NCBI GenBank assembly: GCA_945878575.1
Contig: CAMDUB010000001.1
Coordinates: 62,001 to 126,000 of the forward strand
Direction of reading: 5' to 3'
DNA length: 64,000 nucleotides
From: Phycisphaera mikurensis NBRC 102666
GTDB taxonomy: Bacteria; Planctomycetota; Phycisphaerae; Phycisphaerales; SM1A02
This document shows positions 36,273 through 44,580 of the stretch, one piece after another. The translations under genes were made by a program, and so were the position numbers. Position 1 is the stretch's first letter. Each line of letters opens with the position of its first letter. Under the pieces are notes generated by a model. The model was not told the DNA's origin, ran no database searches, and worked only from the letters and a program-made list of their open reading frames with translations.

Positions 36273-37559
36273 ATGCAGCCGCTTCACTGGAAATTCACGC
36301 CGGAAACCGTGCTCGCGCACTGGCCACGCCAACGCGCCCTGGCAGCGCTGGCAACCGGCACCGCGGATGGACGCTGGGGACGCTGGACAGTGCTTGCCGA
36401 ACCGTCGCGGGTGGTGACTGCCATGACCGCCGACGATGCACTGCGTGCGATCGACACTGCTTCCACCGATGGCGCTACGTGGATCACTGCATTTTCGTAT
36501 GAACTGGGCGGCGCGTTCGAACCGCGCGCGTATCCACGCCACCGTGCGCCTGCAGACGGATGGCCGATGGCCACACTTGCATGTTGCGAAGCTCGGTTGG
36601 TCTACGACCACGAAACACAGACGTGGGAGATGAGTGCGGAAGCTGCGGCACTTGTCGCAGCCATCAGCGAGCGCATCGAGCGTGGTGAACGCGACGAATG
36701 TAACGCAGTGATCAGCAGCCTTGAGTCTGACATCACTCGCGCGGAGTTTGAATCAATGGTTGCGCGCGCGGTGGAACTCATTCACGCAGGTGACATCTTT
36801 CAGGCAAACATTGCGCAGCGATTTTCTGCCCACTGGCAGGGATCGCCGCGTGCCATTCTGCAAGCCGCTATGCACGCCGCCCGGCCTCGCTACGGCGCGT
36901 ATCTAGAAACCAGAACACACGCACTGGTGAGTATGAGCCCAGAACTGTTTGTTGAAATTGATCGCGTGGCAGGCCGTGCAATCACCCGCCCCATCAAGGG
37001 AACCCGCGCATTTCACGAGGATCCACGCGAATTGTTGGCCAGCAGCAAAGATGCTGCCGAGTTGCACATGATTGTGGATTTGATGCGCAACGATCTTGGA
37101 CGTATCGCCCTTCCCGGCGGAGTGCGCGTGACTGCATCGCGCAAGGTGGAGAGCCATGAGACGGTGCACCACTGCGTTGCCGAAATAGAGGCGGTCCTTC
37201 GCCCCAACCTAAGCGTGGTTGAAATGCTGCGCGCCACATTCCCGCCCGGCTCCATCACTGGCGCGCCAAAGGTTCGTGCCATGCAAGTGATTGATGAACT
37301 GGAACCCGTTGCACGTGGCCCATACTGCGGGACGGTTGGCTTAATTTCCCCAACTGCGATGACGCTCAACGTGGCCATTCGAACGATCGCCCTGCATCAC
37401 ACGAGTGCGGACGGCGGGACGCTGCGCTACAGCGCTGGATGTGGAATCGTTGCGGAGAGTCAGCCGCGTCACGAATACGAAGAGAGTCTGCACAAGTGCG
37501 CGGTACTACTGCGCACTGCGCACGCACTCACTGCGACTGTCGGCGCTCCAGATTCCTGA
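36273..37559 (+). CDS. pabB: Aminodeoxychorismate synthase component I (PabB-type)
   Basis: 428-aa chorismate-binding enzyme for p-aminobenzoate (folate) synthesis. Chorismate-binding blocks are GDIFQANIAQRFSA, the catalytic-lysine loop RPIKGTRAF (typical of PabB rather than TrpE), ELHMIVDLMRNDLGRI, FPPGSITGAPKVRAMQVIDELE and PYCGTVGLIS. No glutaminase (pabA) gene or domain is nearby. Its 3' end overlaps the convergent PilZ-like gene by 32 nt. Confidence 0.92.
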   Translation: MQPLHWKFTPETVLAHWPRQRALAALATGTADGRWGRWTVLAEPSRVVTAMTADDALRAIDTASTDGATWITAFSYELGGAFEPRAYPRHRAPADGWPMATLACCEARLVYDHETQTWEMSAEAAALVAAISERIERGERDECNAVISSLESDITRAEFESMVARAVELIHAGDIFQANIAQRFSAHWQGSPRAILQAAMHAARPRYGAYLETRTHALVSMSPELFVEIDRVAGRAITRPIKGTRAFHEDPRELLASSKDAAELHMIVDLMRNDLGRIALPGGVRVTASRKVESHETVHHCVAEIEAVLRPNLSVVEMLRATFPPGSITGAPKVRAMQVIDELEPVARGPYCGTVGLISPTAMTLNVAIRTIALHHTSADGGTLRYSAGCGIVAESQPRHEYEESLHKCAVLLRTAHALTATVGAPDS

Positions 37560-38367
37560 TCGATCGCTCCACCTGCTCGGCCACTACTTTCTGATGACCC
37601 GGGTTGAAGCTGAAGTCAAAGCTCATACCTGCGTAGGTGCGCTGCGAACTATCAATATGCGTGTGCACCAACTTGGCAGTGGTGACAATCGGAACGCTTG
37701 CGCCATCACTTGGCTCAAGACGCAGCCAAAATAGCCGGTGATGCGAAAGCAAACCCGCGTTCTCAGGATCCACCATCAAGCCAGCGCCGCCACCGCCGAT
37801 GTTGGCGACATGCGCTGTGAAGCGCGGCCCCACTTGAGGGAGCATCGCTTCTTCATCGGTCTTCTCTGCTGTTACCGCACCAGTGATGCTGGCTGCAAAT
37901 GCCAACTCGTTGGCGCGCTCGGCAGCGACCACGGTCTTTGGGTCAAGGAGCGGCCAGACATCAATCGGCGCCAGCGTCAACGGACCAACATCAAAGCGCG
38001 CGTGCCGACGCAGGCAGCGCTCCACGTGATCGGGTAGTGCCAATCGAGCTGCACCGTTGCGCGCATCTGGGTACTTGCCTGGCAAAATTTCTTCGGTGAC
38101 CGCGGTGCGGAACTCCCAGCGATTCTGACCAATGACAATGAACGCCACGAGGCGCGTACCAATATGGAGCGGAAGCGAACGACCAAACGCGCCCGGATTT
38201 TCAACAACGATGCCGCTGTCGCGCACTTCCAAAATGCGCAGACGCCACACCAAGTCATGACCACGCGCATCATCACGCGCAATCGCGATTTCCAGCGCCC
38301 CGCCCTTCTGGCAAAGCTCTTCCAGACTCCGTCTCCACTCGTTGGTGCGCGATCGTGCTGCGGACAT
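37528..38367 (-). CDS. PilZ-like protein (YcgR-style two-lobed)
   Basis: 279 aa from Met 38367, which has an AGGAG SD 5 nt upstream (CTCCT on the plus strand at 38373-38377). The N-terminal lobe (residues 15-110, ALEIAIARDDARGHDLVWRLRILEV) resembles the YcgR N-domain. The C-terminal lobe starts RCLRRHARFDVG with the Arg-rich motif of PilZ (RxxxR then DxSxxG expected; here the second part is ANIGGGGAGLMV), so c-di-GMP binding is uncertain. It is the last gene of the run that starts at 44532. Confidence 0.7.
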   Translation of the reverse strand: MSAARSRTNEWRRSLEELCQKGGALEIAIARDDARGHDLVWRLRILEVRDSGIVVENPGAFGRSLPLHIGTRLVAFIVIGQNRWEFRTAVTEEILPGKYPDARNGAARLALPDHVERCLRRHARFDVGPLTLAPIDVWPLLDPKTVVAAERANELAFAASITGAVTAEKTDEEAMLPQVGPRFTAHVANIGGGGAGLMVDPENAGLLSHHRLFWLRLEPSDGASVPIVTTAKLVHTHIDSSQRTYAGMSFDFSFNPGHQKVVAEQVERSIRNLERRQSQ

Positions 38368-38415
38368 ACTTGCTCCTGTGGTGCGACGGACGGAACGCCC
38401 GCGCTGCACGGAAGT

Positions 38416-40677
38416 CTAGCCGCGCGCCAATGCAGCACGCAGGGGCGGTATCAACGCGTCAGCGGCCGCACGTTGCGCACGCGAAGGCGTCATTCCTCCG
38501 TAGCGGATTTCATAAAATCGATCCACTACCGCTGCAAATGCCAGGCCAGCAGCCGGGTTCACGCGCTGTAGTGCCTGAACATGCATGCGTGGGGTGCAAT
38601 TGCGCGGCTTCTCACAGCCCGCGCGCTCGAGGGCATCAAGCGAATCAAAGTAGAACGCCACATCGCGACCAAGTGCAATGCGCCGAGTGAAACGCTCGTT
38701 GCCGGCGCCCAGTTCACGGGCCACTCGCCGCGCGCGGCCGCCCACCACCCATACCGCCGTTGTAGCGATCGCCAACGTGACTCCAACAAGACCAAGCCAC
38801 AGTGCGCCGGCTGGACCAAGCCGAAACCAACGATTCGCGGCATCCAGCAACTCCTTGGACTGCTCCGCAATCCATTCACCGGTGCCACGTGTGCCTGCGC
38901 CAACCCGCTCCACCAACTCTGCCTGCGCGCGACTATCAAAGGATGCAAATTGGCTGTTCCATGCAAACTCAATGGGATCAAATACCCAACGGAAACTATC
39001 CATCCAAGTGCGATTCGCTTGTTGAATGGCGAGCAACTCCGCTATTGGCGATGGATCAAAGGTGCCCCACTGCCATTCGCCCGTGCGCACTTCGGCCCAC
39101 GCGTGTGCTCCAGATTCACGAATCACATAACGTTCGGAAACGGTGTCGTACTCGGTTGCCATGTACCCAGTGACCACGCGCGCTTCGATACCGATGGAGC
39201 GACACAATGCCACCATGGCAGACGCAAAGTATTCGCAGTGACCGAATCGGTAACGCTCCATAAACAACACGATGGGATCCTGGCCTTCCACGCGCCGGAA
39301 CGCAGAAAGGTCAGTGGTGTAGGCAAATTTTGCTCCCGAAAGGTACTCCTGGAACATGGCTGCAATACGCCGCTGCCGCACCCACTTGAGTTGCGGGTCG
39401 GCTTTGATGGCGTCTTCGTCTGGCAAATCAACGAGCCCCGCATCGGCAAGAATCCGTTCGGCGATCACCCGCACTTCGGGCACGGGGAATTCCGCAAGCT
39501 CAGACGGCGTGGCGCCCGCCACCGCACGCGCTAACGCACCGGACGGGTAGCCCTGCATGCGAATGCTGTAACTGCGCGGACGGCCGACAATACCTGCGGT
39601 TGCCTCGGTGATTTCGGCAGTTCGCGGATCAAGAACGAATGATCGTAGCTCCTCGCTGGCAACCGCTAGCGGTAGCCACGCAGTGAATACATGTTCGCTT
39701 GCTAGCGAGCGCATCTCCACTACTTGCGTCCACACATTCGACCGCTCCAGGCGCGCCTCAGCAGCGAACCACTGAAAGCCCTGCGCAGGTCCGGTCTGGT
39801 ATGAGCGATCGCCAGCGTGCGTAGTGTTGCCACGCCACTTGCCATCGGGCCCGGAATACACATCCAAGACCGCGCCGCGCAGGCGCAGTGGCAATGTCAA
39901 CGGTCCAGCCGCCCCGCGCGGATCAAGAAGCGTCACCGTCATGGCCACGCGCGAGGAAAGCGAAACGCGACCGGCGCTCCACAAGGAAATATCGGGTCGG
40001 AATCCACTCTGCCGATTTCCAGATTGCCCCCCGAGCACGGATTCACGCGGGAACATCACAAACACCATGGCACTCAGCGCAATGCCCAATACGACACCGG
40101 CACCGGCGAGACGCCGCAAGTGCCGCATCGGCGCGGCACCATGCGGAGCTTCCATGGGCGCAAGTGCACCCGGGCGCAACGCGGCGGCACGGCGGTCATC
40201 CTCGGCACGCGTTGCACCGGCATGCAGGTGATAAAGCATGGTGGTGGCGATAGTGGCCACCGCGTAGCCGATCACCAACACGCCCACAAGAAAGTCACCG
40301 GAGGCAAGCGCAGATGCAACCACCAAGACGATGGATAACGCCATGACTTGTCGCCAATCACTGGGAGTCTTGCGGTCCCACAGTTTGAGCAGCAATGCCC
40401 CAAGCACCACATACGCCACAATGCGCGGCGCCTCATCAGGCGAAGGGCGCGCCATGAATTGCACAGCGCCCCAGCCGATGCCGACAAAGACCCCAAAGCG
40501 AATTGCCCAGGCGGGTAAGTGACGCTTGCGCGGACCGTCGGTGATGCGCGTGGCGGCAACGGCAAGCAATCCACCGATGACCAACACCCATCCGCTTCGT
40601 TCGCTGGCAGCGAATGCGGCGATCGAAAGGAACACCAAGAGCAGTACCGCGCGCCGAAACAGGAGTGCAACATTCAT
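38416..40677 (-). CDS. Transglutaminase-like membrane protein (TgpA/DUF3488 type)
   Basis: 753 aa. About five N-terminal membrane helices, then a large periplasmic segment with a transglutaminase core: Cys in RFGHCEYFASAMVALCRS, His in GAHAWAEVRTGEW and Asp in GTFDPSP. Another TM helix and a cytoplasmic tail follow. TgpA-like proteins are envelope peptidases or transferases encoded beside DUF58 proteins, exactly as here; the neighbour overlaps by 4 nt. Its start is coupled to that gene. Function in the envelope is unproven. Confidence 0.92.
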   Translation of the reverse strand: MNVALLFRRAVLLLVFLSIAAFAASERSGWVLVIGGLLAVAATRITDGPRKRHLPAWAIRFGVFVGIGWGAVQFMARPSPDEAPRIVAYVVLGALLLKLWDRKTPSDWRQVMALSIVLVVASALASGDFLVGVLVIGYAVATIATTMLYHLHAGATRAEDDRRAAALRPGALAPMEAPHGAAPMRHLRRLAGAGVVLGIALSAMVFVMFPRESVLGGQSGNRQSGFRPDISLWSAGRVSLSSRVAMTVTLLDPRGAAGPLTLPLRLRGAVLDVYSGPDGKWRGNTTHAGDRSYQTGPAQGFQWFAAEARLERSNVWTQVVEMRSLASEHVFTAWLPLAVASEELRSFVLDPRTAEITEATAGIVGRPRSYSIRMQGYPSGALARAVAGATPSELAEFPVPEVRVIAERILADAGLVDLPDEDAIKADPQLKWVRQRRIAAMFQEYLSGAKFAYTTDLSAFRRVEGQDPIVLFMERYRFGHCEYFASAMVALCRSIGIEARVVTGYMATEYDTVSERYVIRESGAHAWAEVRTGEWQWGTFDPSPIAELLAIQQANRTWMDSFRWVFDPIEFAWNSQFASFDSRAQAELVERVGAGTRGTGEWIAEQSKELLDAANRWFRLGPAGALWLGLVGVTLAIATTAVWVVGGRARRVARELGAGNERFTRRIALGRDVAFYFDSLDALERAGCEKPRNCTPRMHVQALQRVNPAAGLAFAAVVDRFYEIRYGGMTPSRAQRAAADALIPPLRAALARG

Positions 40678-41876
40678 GATGCCGCTCCGGGTGTTGGTGA
40701 AGGCGAGCGCCCGTCGCTTGCCGACATTGCCGAGGTGGTCGGTGTAGCGGCTGCAACAGCGGGCGCCAACGTGGGCGTTGAAATGGGTGCAATCAGTGCG
40801 CCCAATTGCGTGGCCCCAATATGCACGGCGCCATCGGTAACTAGGCGCATATCGGCGCGATCGACATGAATCACCAGCGTGGTGGCGCGCTCGCGTTCCG
40901 CGGGCAACACGGCGGACACATCGCGCGGTGCATCAAGGTCAAGTGCCGCAAGTACAGCCAATTCCTTCTGCAAATGCCAGTGCCCACGCCGCATTGGCAT
41001 CGACGGCGATGGAAGCCCAAGGACACAAAGCCGGGTTTCGTATCCATCGCGCTGCGCGTGCGAGAGAATGCTGGCGGCCAAGACAATCGCGTCTTCTTCC
41101 AAGTCGCGCGCTGTGCGACCAGTAGGGTCAACACGCAGTGCGTCAGTCGACCGTCGCAGATCCAGTGCCACTCGAATACGCGGCGGTGCGTCAATGGAAC
41201 GTTCGATCACTGCGAGTGTGCCAGCCGATGCACTGCGCCGCCAGGCAATGTGTCGCAATCCGTCGCCGGGGCGGTACTCGCGAATTCCTAAGAAATCACT
41301 CCCCGGACCGGAGCGCGTACTTGTTGACGGACCGGCAACACTGCCCGAAGCAAGTGACACGAGCACCCCGGGGCGTAGTCGTTCAACGCGCGGCAGTACC
41401 AGGCATTCACTGGCATCATCGAAACGAACGCTCTTCATCACTAGGCCGAACGGGAAGACCGTTTCGATGCGGAATCGTTCAAGGCGCATCGGCCCGCGCC
41501 GACTTGGCCAGTATGCGGTTTCTGCAGTTACTTGCTCGCCCGGGCCAACATGTTGCACAAAGGCGCGCGAGCCAGGGATCGTGGTGATTTCACGGACAAA
41601 CAGCGCAAACAATGGCCACAACGATGACTCATTGATGACCGTGTAGCGAACAATCACCGGTTCACCAACGCGCCCGGTGCGGGGCATGGTGCGCAGCGCG
41701 CGCAGTTTCATCAGTGGCTGACCAGAGAGAACTCCGGAGAGCAACACACCAGAGAGCATGGCTGCAAACACCCACACCAACAGATTGCTCGGCCGATTTG
41801 CAGCGGCAAGACCCACCAGCACCACCACTACGAGGTAGAGAAGTCCAGGAGGATGTATGTGGTAGCGCCTGCGCAT
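40674..41876 (-). CDS. DUF58 domain membrane protein
   Basis: 400 aa. Two TM helices near the N-terminus (LLYLVVVVLVGLAAANRP, VWVFAAMLSGVLLSG) and a cytoplasmic or periplasmic part with the DUF58 signature IREYRPGDGLRHIAWRRSA, followed by a vWA-like sheet (RVALDLR). The extreme C-terminus is Ala/Pro/Thr-rich. DUF58 proteins normally pair with a MoxR AAA ATPase, which is absent here. It begins 18 nt after the preceding lipoprotein and overlaps the transglutaminase by 4 nt. Confidence 0.92.
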   Translation of the reverse strand: MRRRYHIHPPGLLYLVVVVLVGLAAANRPSNLLVWVFAAMLSGVLLSGVLSGQPLMKLRALRTMPRTGRVGEPVIVRYTVINESSLWPLFALFVREITTIPGSRAFVQHVGPGEQVTAETAYWPSRRGPMRLERFRIETVFPFGLVMKSVRFDDASECLVLPRVERLRPGVLVSLASGSVAGPSTSTRSGPGSDFLGIREYRPGDGLRHIAWRRSASAGTLAVIERSIDAPPRIRVALDLRRSTDALRVDPTGRTARDLEEDAIVLAASILSHAQRDGYETRLCVLGLPSPSMPMRRGHWHLQKELAVLAALDLDAPRDVSAVLPAERERATTLVIHVDRADMRLVTDGAVHIGATQLGALIAPISTPTLAPAVAAATPTTSAMSASDGRSPSPTPGAAS

Positions 41877-41894
41877 CGGCGGTTGTTGACTACG

Positions 41895-42440
41895 TCAGGG
41901 GCGGATATTTCCAAGCGATGGCTCGAACGCCTTCGCCTCATCAATCATCGATCGCGAACTATCCGGCTCGCGAAATTGCCCACTCTTTCCAGCGTGCATT
42001 CCAACAATGACCAGGCGGCCGGAAGTGGAACCCGGCAACTGCACTTCGCTCTCCACGTTCTCGTACCCATTGCGTCGCACGCGGATCTGCCACGATTCAT
42101 CCATCCAACCCGCACCGAATGCGGGGACTTCCAAAACGAATCGGCCGTCCGAGCCACTCGTGGCGCGCGCCGCAACCGCTCGATTCATGGTGCCGGCATC
42201 GCGAATGAGTTCCACAGTGGCGCCGCCAAGCCCGCCCTTGCGCGCATCGGGATCCTTGTCACGACCCATGACCACGCTGCCGAAGCCCTCCACCACTTTG
42301 CCATCCAGCGTGTAGGCGCATCCGGCGAGCAGAGTGCACGCGGCAACGGCGGGCAAGGCACTCAGGCGGCAAGCCTTGGGCAACACCGCAGCGCAAGTAA
42401 CGTGCATGATTTCAAGGACATTCATGATGATTCTTCGCAT
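41895..42440 (-). CDS. Lipoprotein with carboxypeptidase-regulatory-like (Ig-like) domain
   Basis: 181 aa from Met 42440, chosen because GGAG lies 5 nt upstream and the lipobox LLAGC follows a hydrophobic segment. The mature portion is a beta-sandwich of the carboxypeptidase regulatory-like type (GATVELIRDAGTMNRAV, TSGSDGRFVLEVP, IRVRRNGYENVESEVQLPG). The track ORF starts 80 residues earlier, inside the neighbouring gene. It probably sits in the outer membrane and belongs to the DUF58/transglutaminase run. Confidence 0.8.
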   Translation of the reverse strand: MRRIIMNVLEIMHVTCAAVLPKACRLSALPAVAACTLLAGCAYTLDGKVVEGFGSVVMGRDKDPDARKGGLGGATVELIRDAGTMNRAVAARATSGSDGRFVLEVPAFGAGWMDESWQIRVRRNGYENVESEVQLPGSTSGRLVIVGMHAGKSGQFREPDSSRSMIDEAKAFEPSLGNIRP

Positions 42441-42487
42441 GATCTCTCCGATCTGTTGCACTGTTTCTGGTGACCAAATCCACCAAC

Positions 42488-43051
42488 TCACCGCCCCGCG
42501 ATGGACCGCACCAGTCCAATGGCGACGCTCGCTAGTACGGTGGCAATGGCAATCCACGCGACTGCCATCATCACGCGGCCGATCACTCGATCGGTCCGCG
42601 CGCGGCTGAGCATACGAATGACATCGGGCGGCATTTCGCCCACATCCACATCGTCCCAGTCGACACTCTTGCCCACCCAACGCGCTTCGGAAATCATTTG
42701 CTTGGCGCGGCTCAAGTCTTCGGGCAACACTCGCACTGGAACAACCGTGCTACCAGCACGGAGTGGAAATCCAAAGATTGCCACGCCGGATGGATCCACC
42801 ACGCTCTGAATCCCTGCGTCCTCAAGTACGGACTGCACGCATTGCGCTTCAAATTCATTACGCGCTTCGCATGCAATTGGCATGCTGCTTGCGTCCATCC
42901 GGTGTTGCGGCACAGCGTTGCTTCGTTGCGCGCCATCGCTGCTGCTTGCGCCGTGACCGTCACTAGCGCCGCCACCAGTGCCGCCGCTCGGCGTGCTGTT
43001 ATCAGCGTCGTTGCCACTCGCATCATGATCATCATGCTGCTGAATGTTCAC
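42488..43051 (-). CDS. DUF2007-like membrane-anchored protein
   Basis: 187 aa. Residues 1-55 are a Ser/Gly/Asp-rich disordered region. Residues 57-115 (IACEARNEFEAQCVQSVLEDAGIQSVVD...VPVRVLPEDLSRAKQMISE) match the putative signal-transducing domain DUF2007 (PF09413). A C-terminal TM helix (MMAVAWIAIATVLASVAIGLV) anchors it. The start overlaps the upstream gene by 4 nt (ATGA). The domain's ligand is unknown. Confidence 0.78.
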   Translation of the reverse strand: MNIQQHDDHDASGNDADNSTPSGGTGGGASDGHGASSSDGAQRSNAVPQHRMDASSMPIACEARNEFEAQCVQSVLEDAGIQSVVDPSGVAIFGFPLRAGSTVVPVRVLPEDLSRAKQMISEARWVGKSVDWDDVDVGEMPPDVIRMLSRARTDRVIGRVMMAVAWIAIATVLASVAIGLVRSIAGR

Positions 43052-44532
43052 GCCAGCCCTCGCAAACGATCAACCGCTGCAAGCAACGCATCGCTGCGCG
43101 CTGGCCCAAAGACTTCTTCCGGAAGGAACACGCGCCAATCCGTGACTTCGGCGCGCAGAATACGGATCGCGTCGCCAACATGAAGATCTTGGCGAGTGAC
43201 CGGCTCTTCGGAAAGAATCGCATCCACAACATCATGATCGAAGCGCTGCACCGTGAACCAACCCTGTTCGCGGCGATCGTGCTCATCGACGGATCCGAGC
43301 GGCGCTTGCACTTGGAACGCTTTGGTGGCAAGCGCCAACACATCCGGCTCCTCGGCGCGACGAATGCTTGCGAACGCCGTGGCGAACTTTGGCCAGGTGC
43401 GCTGCGCACGACGCTCCGTGGCGGCAGCGGAATGTTCGCTGGCGTACAACACCGCGCGACCAGCTTCCATGCTCTCAATGATTTCCGTTGGCCATGCCCA
43501 AAGCTGCTTGAAACTGCCGCGTTTTTTTGCGGAACAGATCACTGCGCGCACCGCCATCAGCGAGCCGTCGCCCTGCTCGCGCGCAGTCTCGCGGAAGGCG
43601 GTTGAACCCGGCGTTTCTTCCGCGATGTACCGCGCGCACTCTTGCCACGGAATGAGTGTCACGAAAATATCCGGACCGATTTCAATTGGCTCCTCCGGCT
43701 CTGGGGGCGGCGCTTCCAGCAGCAGACTTGCCACATGATTCAGCAAGATGGCAGCCGCTTGCGAGTGACGCGCAGGCACTTCAAGCATCTCCAATTCCGG
43801 AAGACCGCAGCGTAAAAGTCCGGTGGTGAACAGCATCATCGGCACATCATCTTCGTCAGATGTTGCAACGGCGGTGATCGTCCACAGGCTCTCGTCATTC
43901 GGAACTGCGTCGGCGGCCAGAAACTGCTCTTCGATTTCTTGGCGCGGCCAACGACGCGCGTTGGAGACATCCAATATGCCCGTGAGCTCCGGTAGCGAAC
44001 CGGCAAGCATCGCCATCAAATGGAAGTATTCGGCGTGCGCCTCGCCGGGCTCAAGCACGGTCTGCATGCCAACCACCCACTTGCAGGCCGCCATGGCCGG
44101 GTCTTCAAGTTGCCCTGGTTCGGCATTGAGCGCGCGTTCAGCCCACAGCACCACCGGCGAATTCACGCCCGGGATATTCACCATCAGCGCCCACAACATG
44201 CCTTCATCTTCATCGGGCTCGCTTGACTCCATCTCCACTTCGCGGCCCACCCAGCTTGCCACCGCGCGACCCACTTCATCACGCGTTGGAGCATCGGGGT
44301 GCGGCCAGAATCCGACCCATGCGCTGGCGACGGGCGCGGGAAGCTCCCAAGCACTCTCGCTAAGTGGCTCGTCAGTGCCCTCGTCATTGCCGTCATCCGC
44401 ACCTTCGGCAGCGCTGGTATCGCCATCGGTTTCAGGGTCGCCATCTTGACTCGGCGTATCAGATGAGCCTGGCTCAGGCGCGCTGTCGCCATCGGGCTGC
44501 GGGTCGAGGGGCTCGTCATCCGGGGACTTCAT
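43048..44532 (-). CDS. DUF4026/DUF2314-like protein with acidic N-terminus
   Basis: 494 aa from Met 44532, which has TACGAT 8 nt upstream. The track ORF extends 302 residues further, antisense to leuS, and those are spurious. Residues 1-60 are very acidic (PEPGSSDTPSQDGDPETDGD). A central domain with repeated W and E (GMLWALMVNIPGVNSPVVLWAE, GEAHAEYFHLMAMLAG) is of the DUF4026 type. The last 75 residues (GWFTVQRFDHDVVDAILSEEPVTR...GDAIRILRAEVTDWRVF) resemble DUF2314. It is the first gene of the six-gene DUF58/transglutaminase run. Function is unknown. Confidence 0.75.
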   Translation of the reverse strand: MKSPDDEPLDPQPDGDSAPEPGSSDTPSQDGDPETDGDTSAAEGADDGNDEGTDEPLSESAWELPAPVASAWVGFWPHPDAPTRDEVGRAVASWVGREVEMESSEPDEDEGMLWALMVNIPGVNSPVVLWAERALNAEPGQLEDPAMAACKWVVGMQTVLEPGEAHAEYFHLMAMLAGSLPELTGILDVSNARRWPRQEIEEQFLAADAVPNDESLWTITAVATSDEDDVPMMLFTTGLLRCGLPELEMLEVPARHSQAAAILLNHVASLLLEAPPPEPEEPIEIGPDIFVTLIPWQECARYIAEETPGSTAFRETAREQGDGSLMAVRAVICSAKKRGSFKQLWAWPTEIIESMEAGRAVLYASEHSAAATERRAQRTWPKFATAFASIRRAEEPDVLALATKAFQVQAPLGSVDEHDRREQGWFTVQRFDHDVVDAILSEEPVTRQDLHVGDAIRILRAEVTDWRVFLPEEVFGPARSDALLAAVDRLRGLA

Positions 44533-44540
44533 TGCGGCGC

Positions 44541-44571
44541 ATCGTAGGGCACACGGCGCCTGAAGTACGCT
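44541..44571. promoter_or_regulatory. Divergent -10-like elements between the DUF4026 gene and leuS
   Basis: On the minus strand TACGAT (44541-44546) has an 8-nt spacer to ATG 44532. On the plus strand TACGCT (44566-44571) has a 9-nt spacer to ATG 44581. The two face away in a 48-bp divergent gap; neither gene has an SD. Confidence 0.5.
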
Positions 44572-44580
44572 TCGACCCCT

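Noticed and set aside
37528-37559. Overlap of pabB and PilZ-like 3' ends as a special element
   Set aside because: Convergent 3' overlaps of about 30 nt are common in compact genomes; no structure was found.
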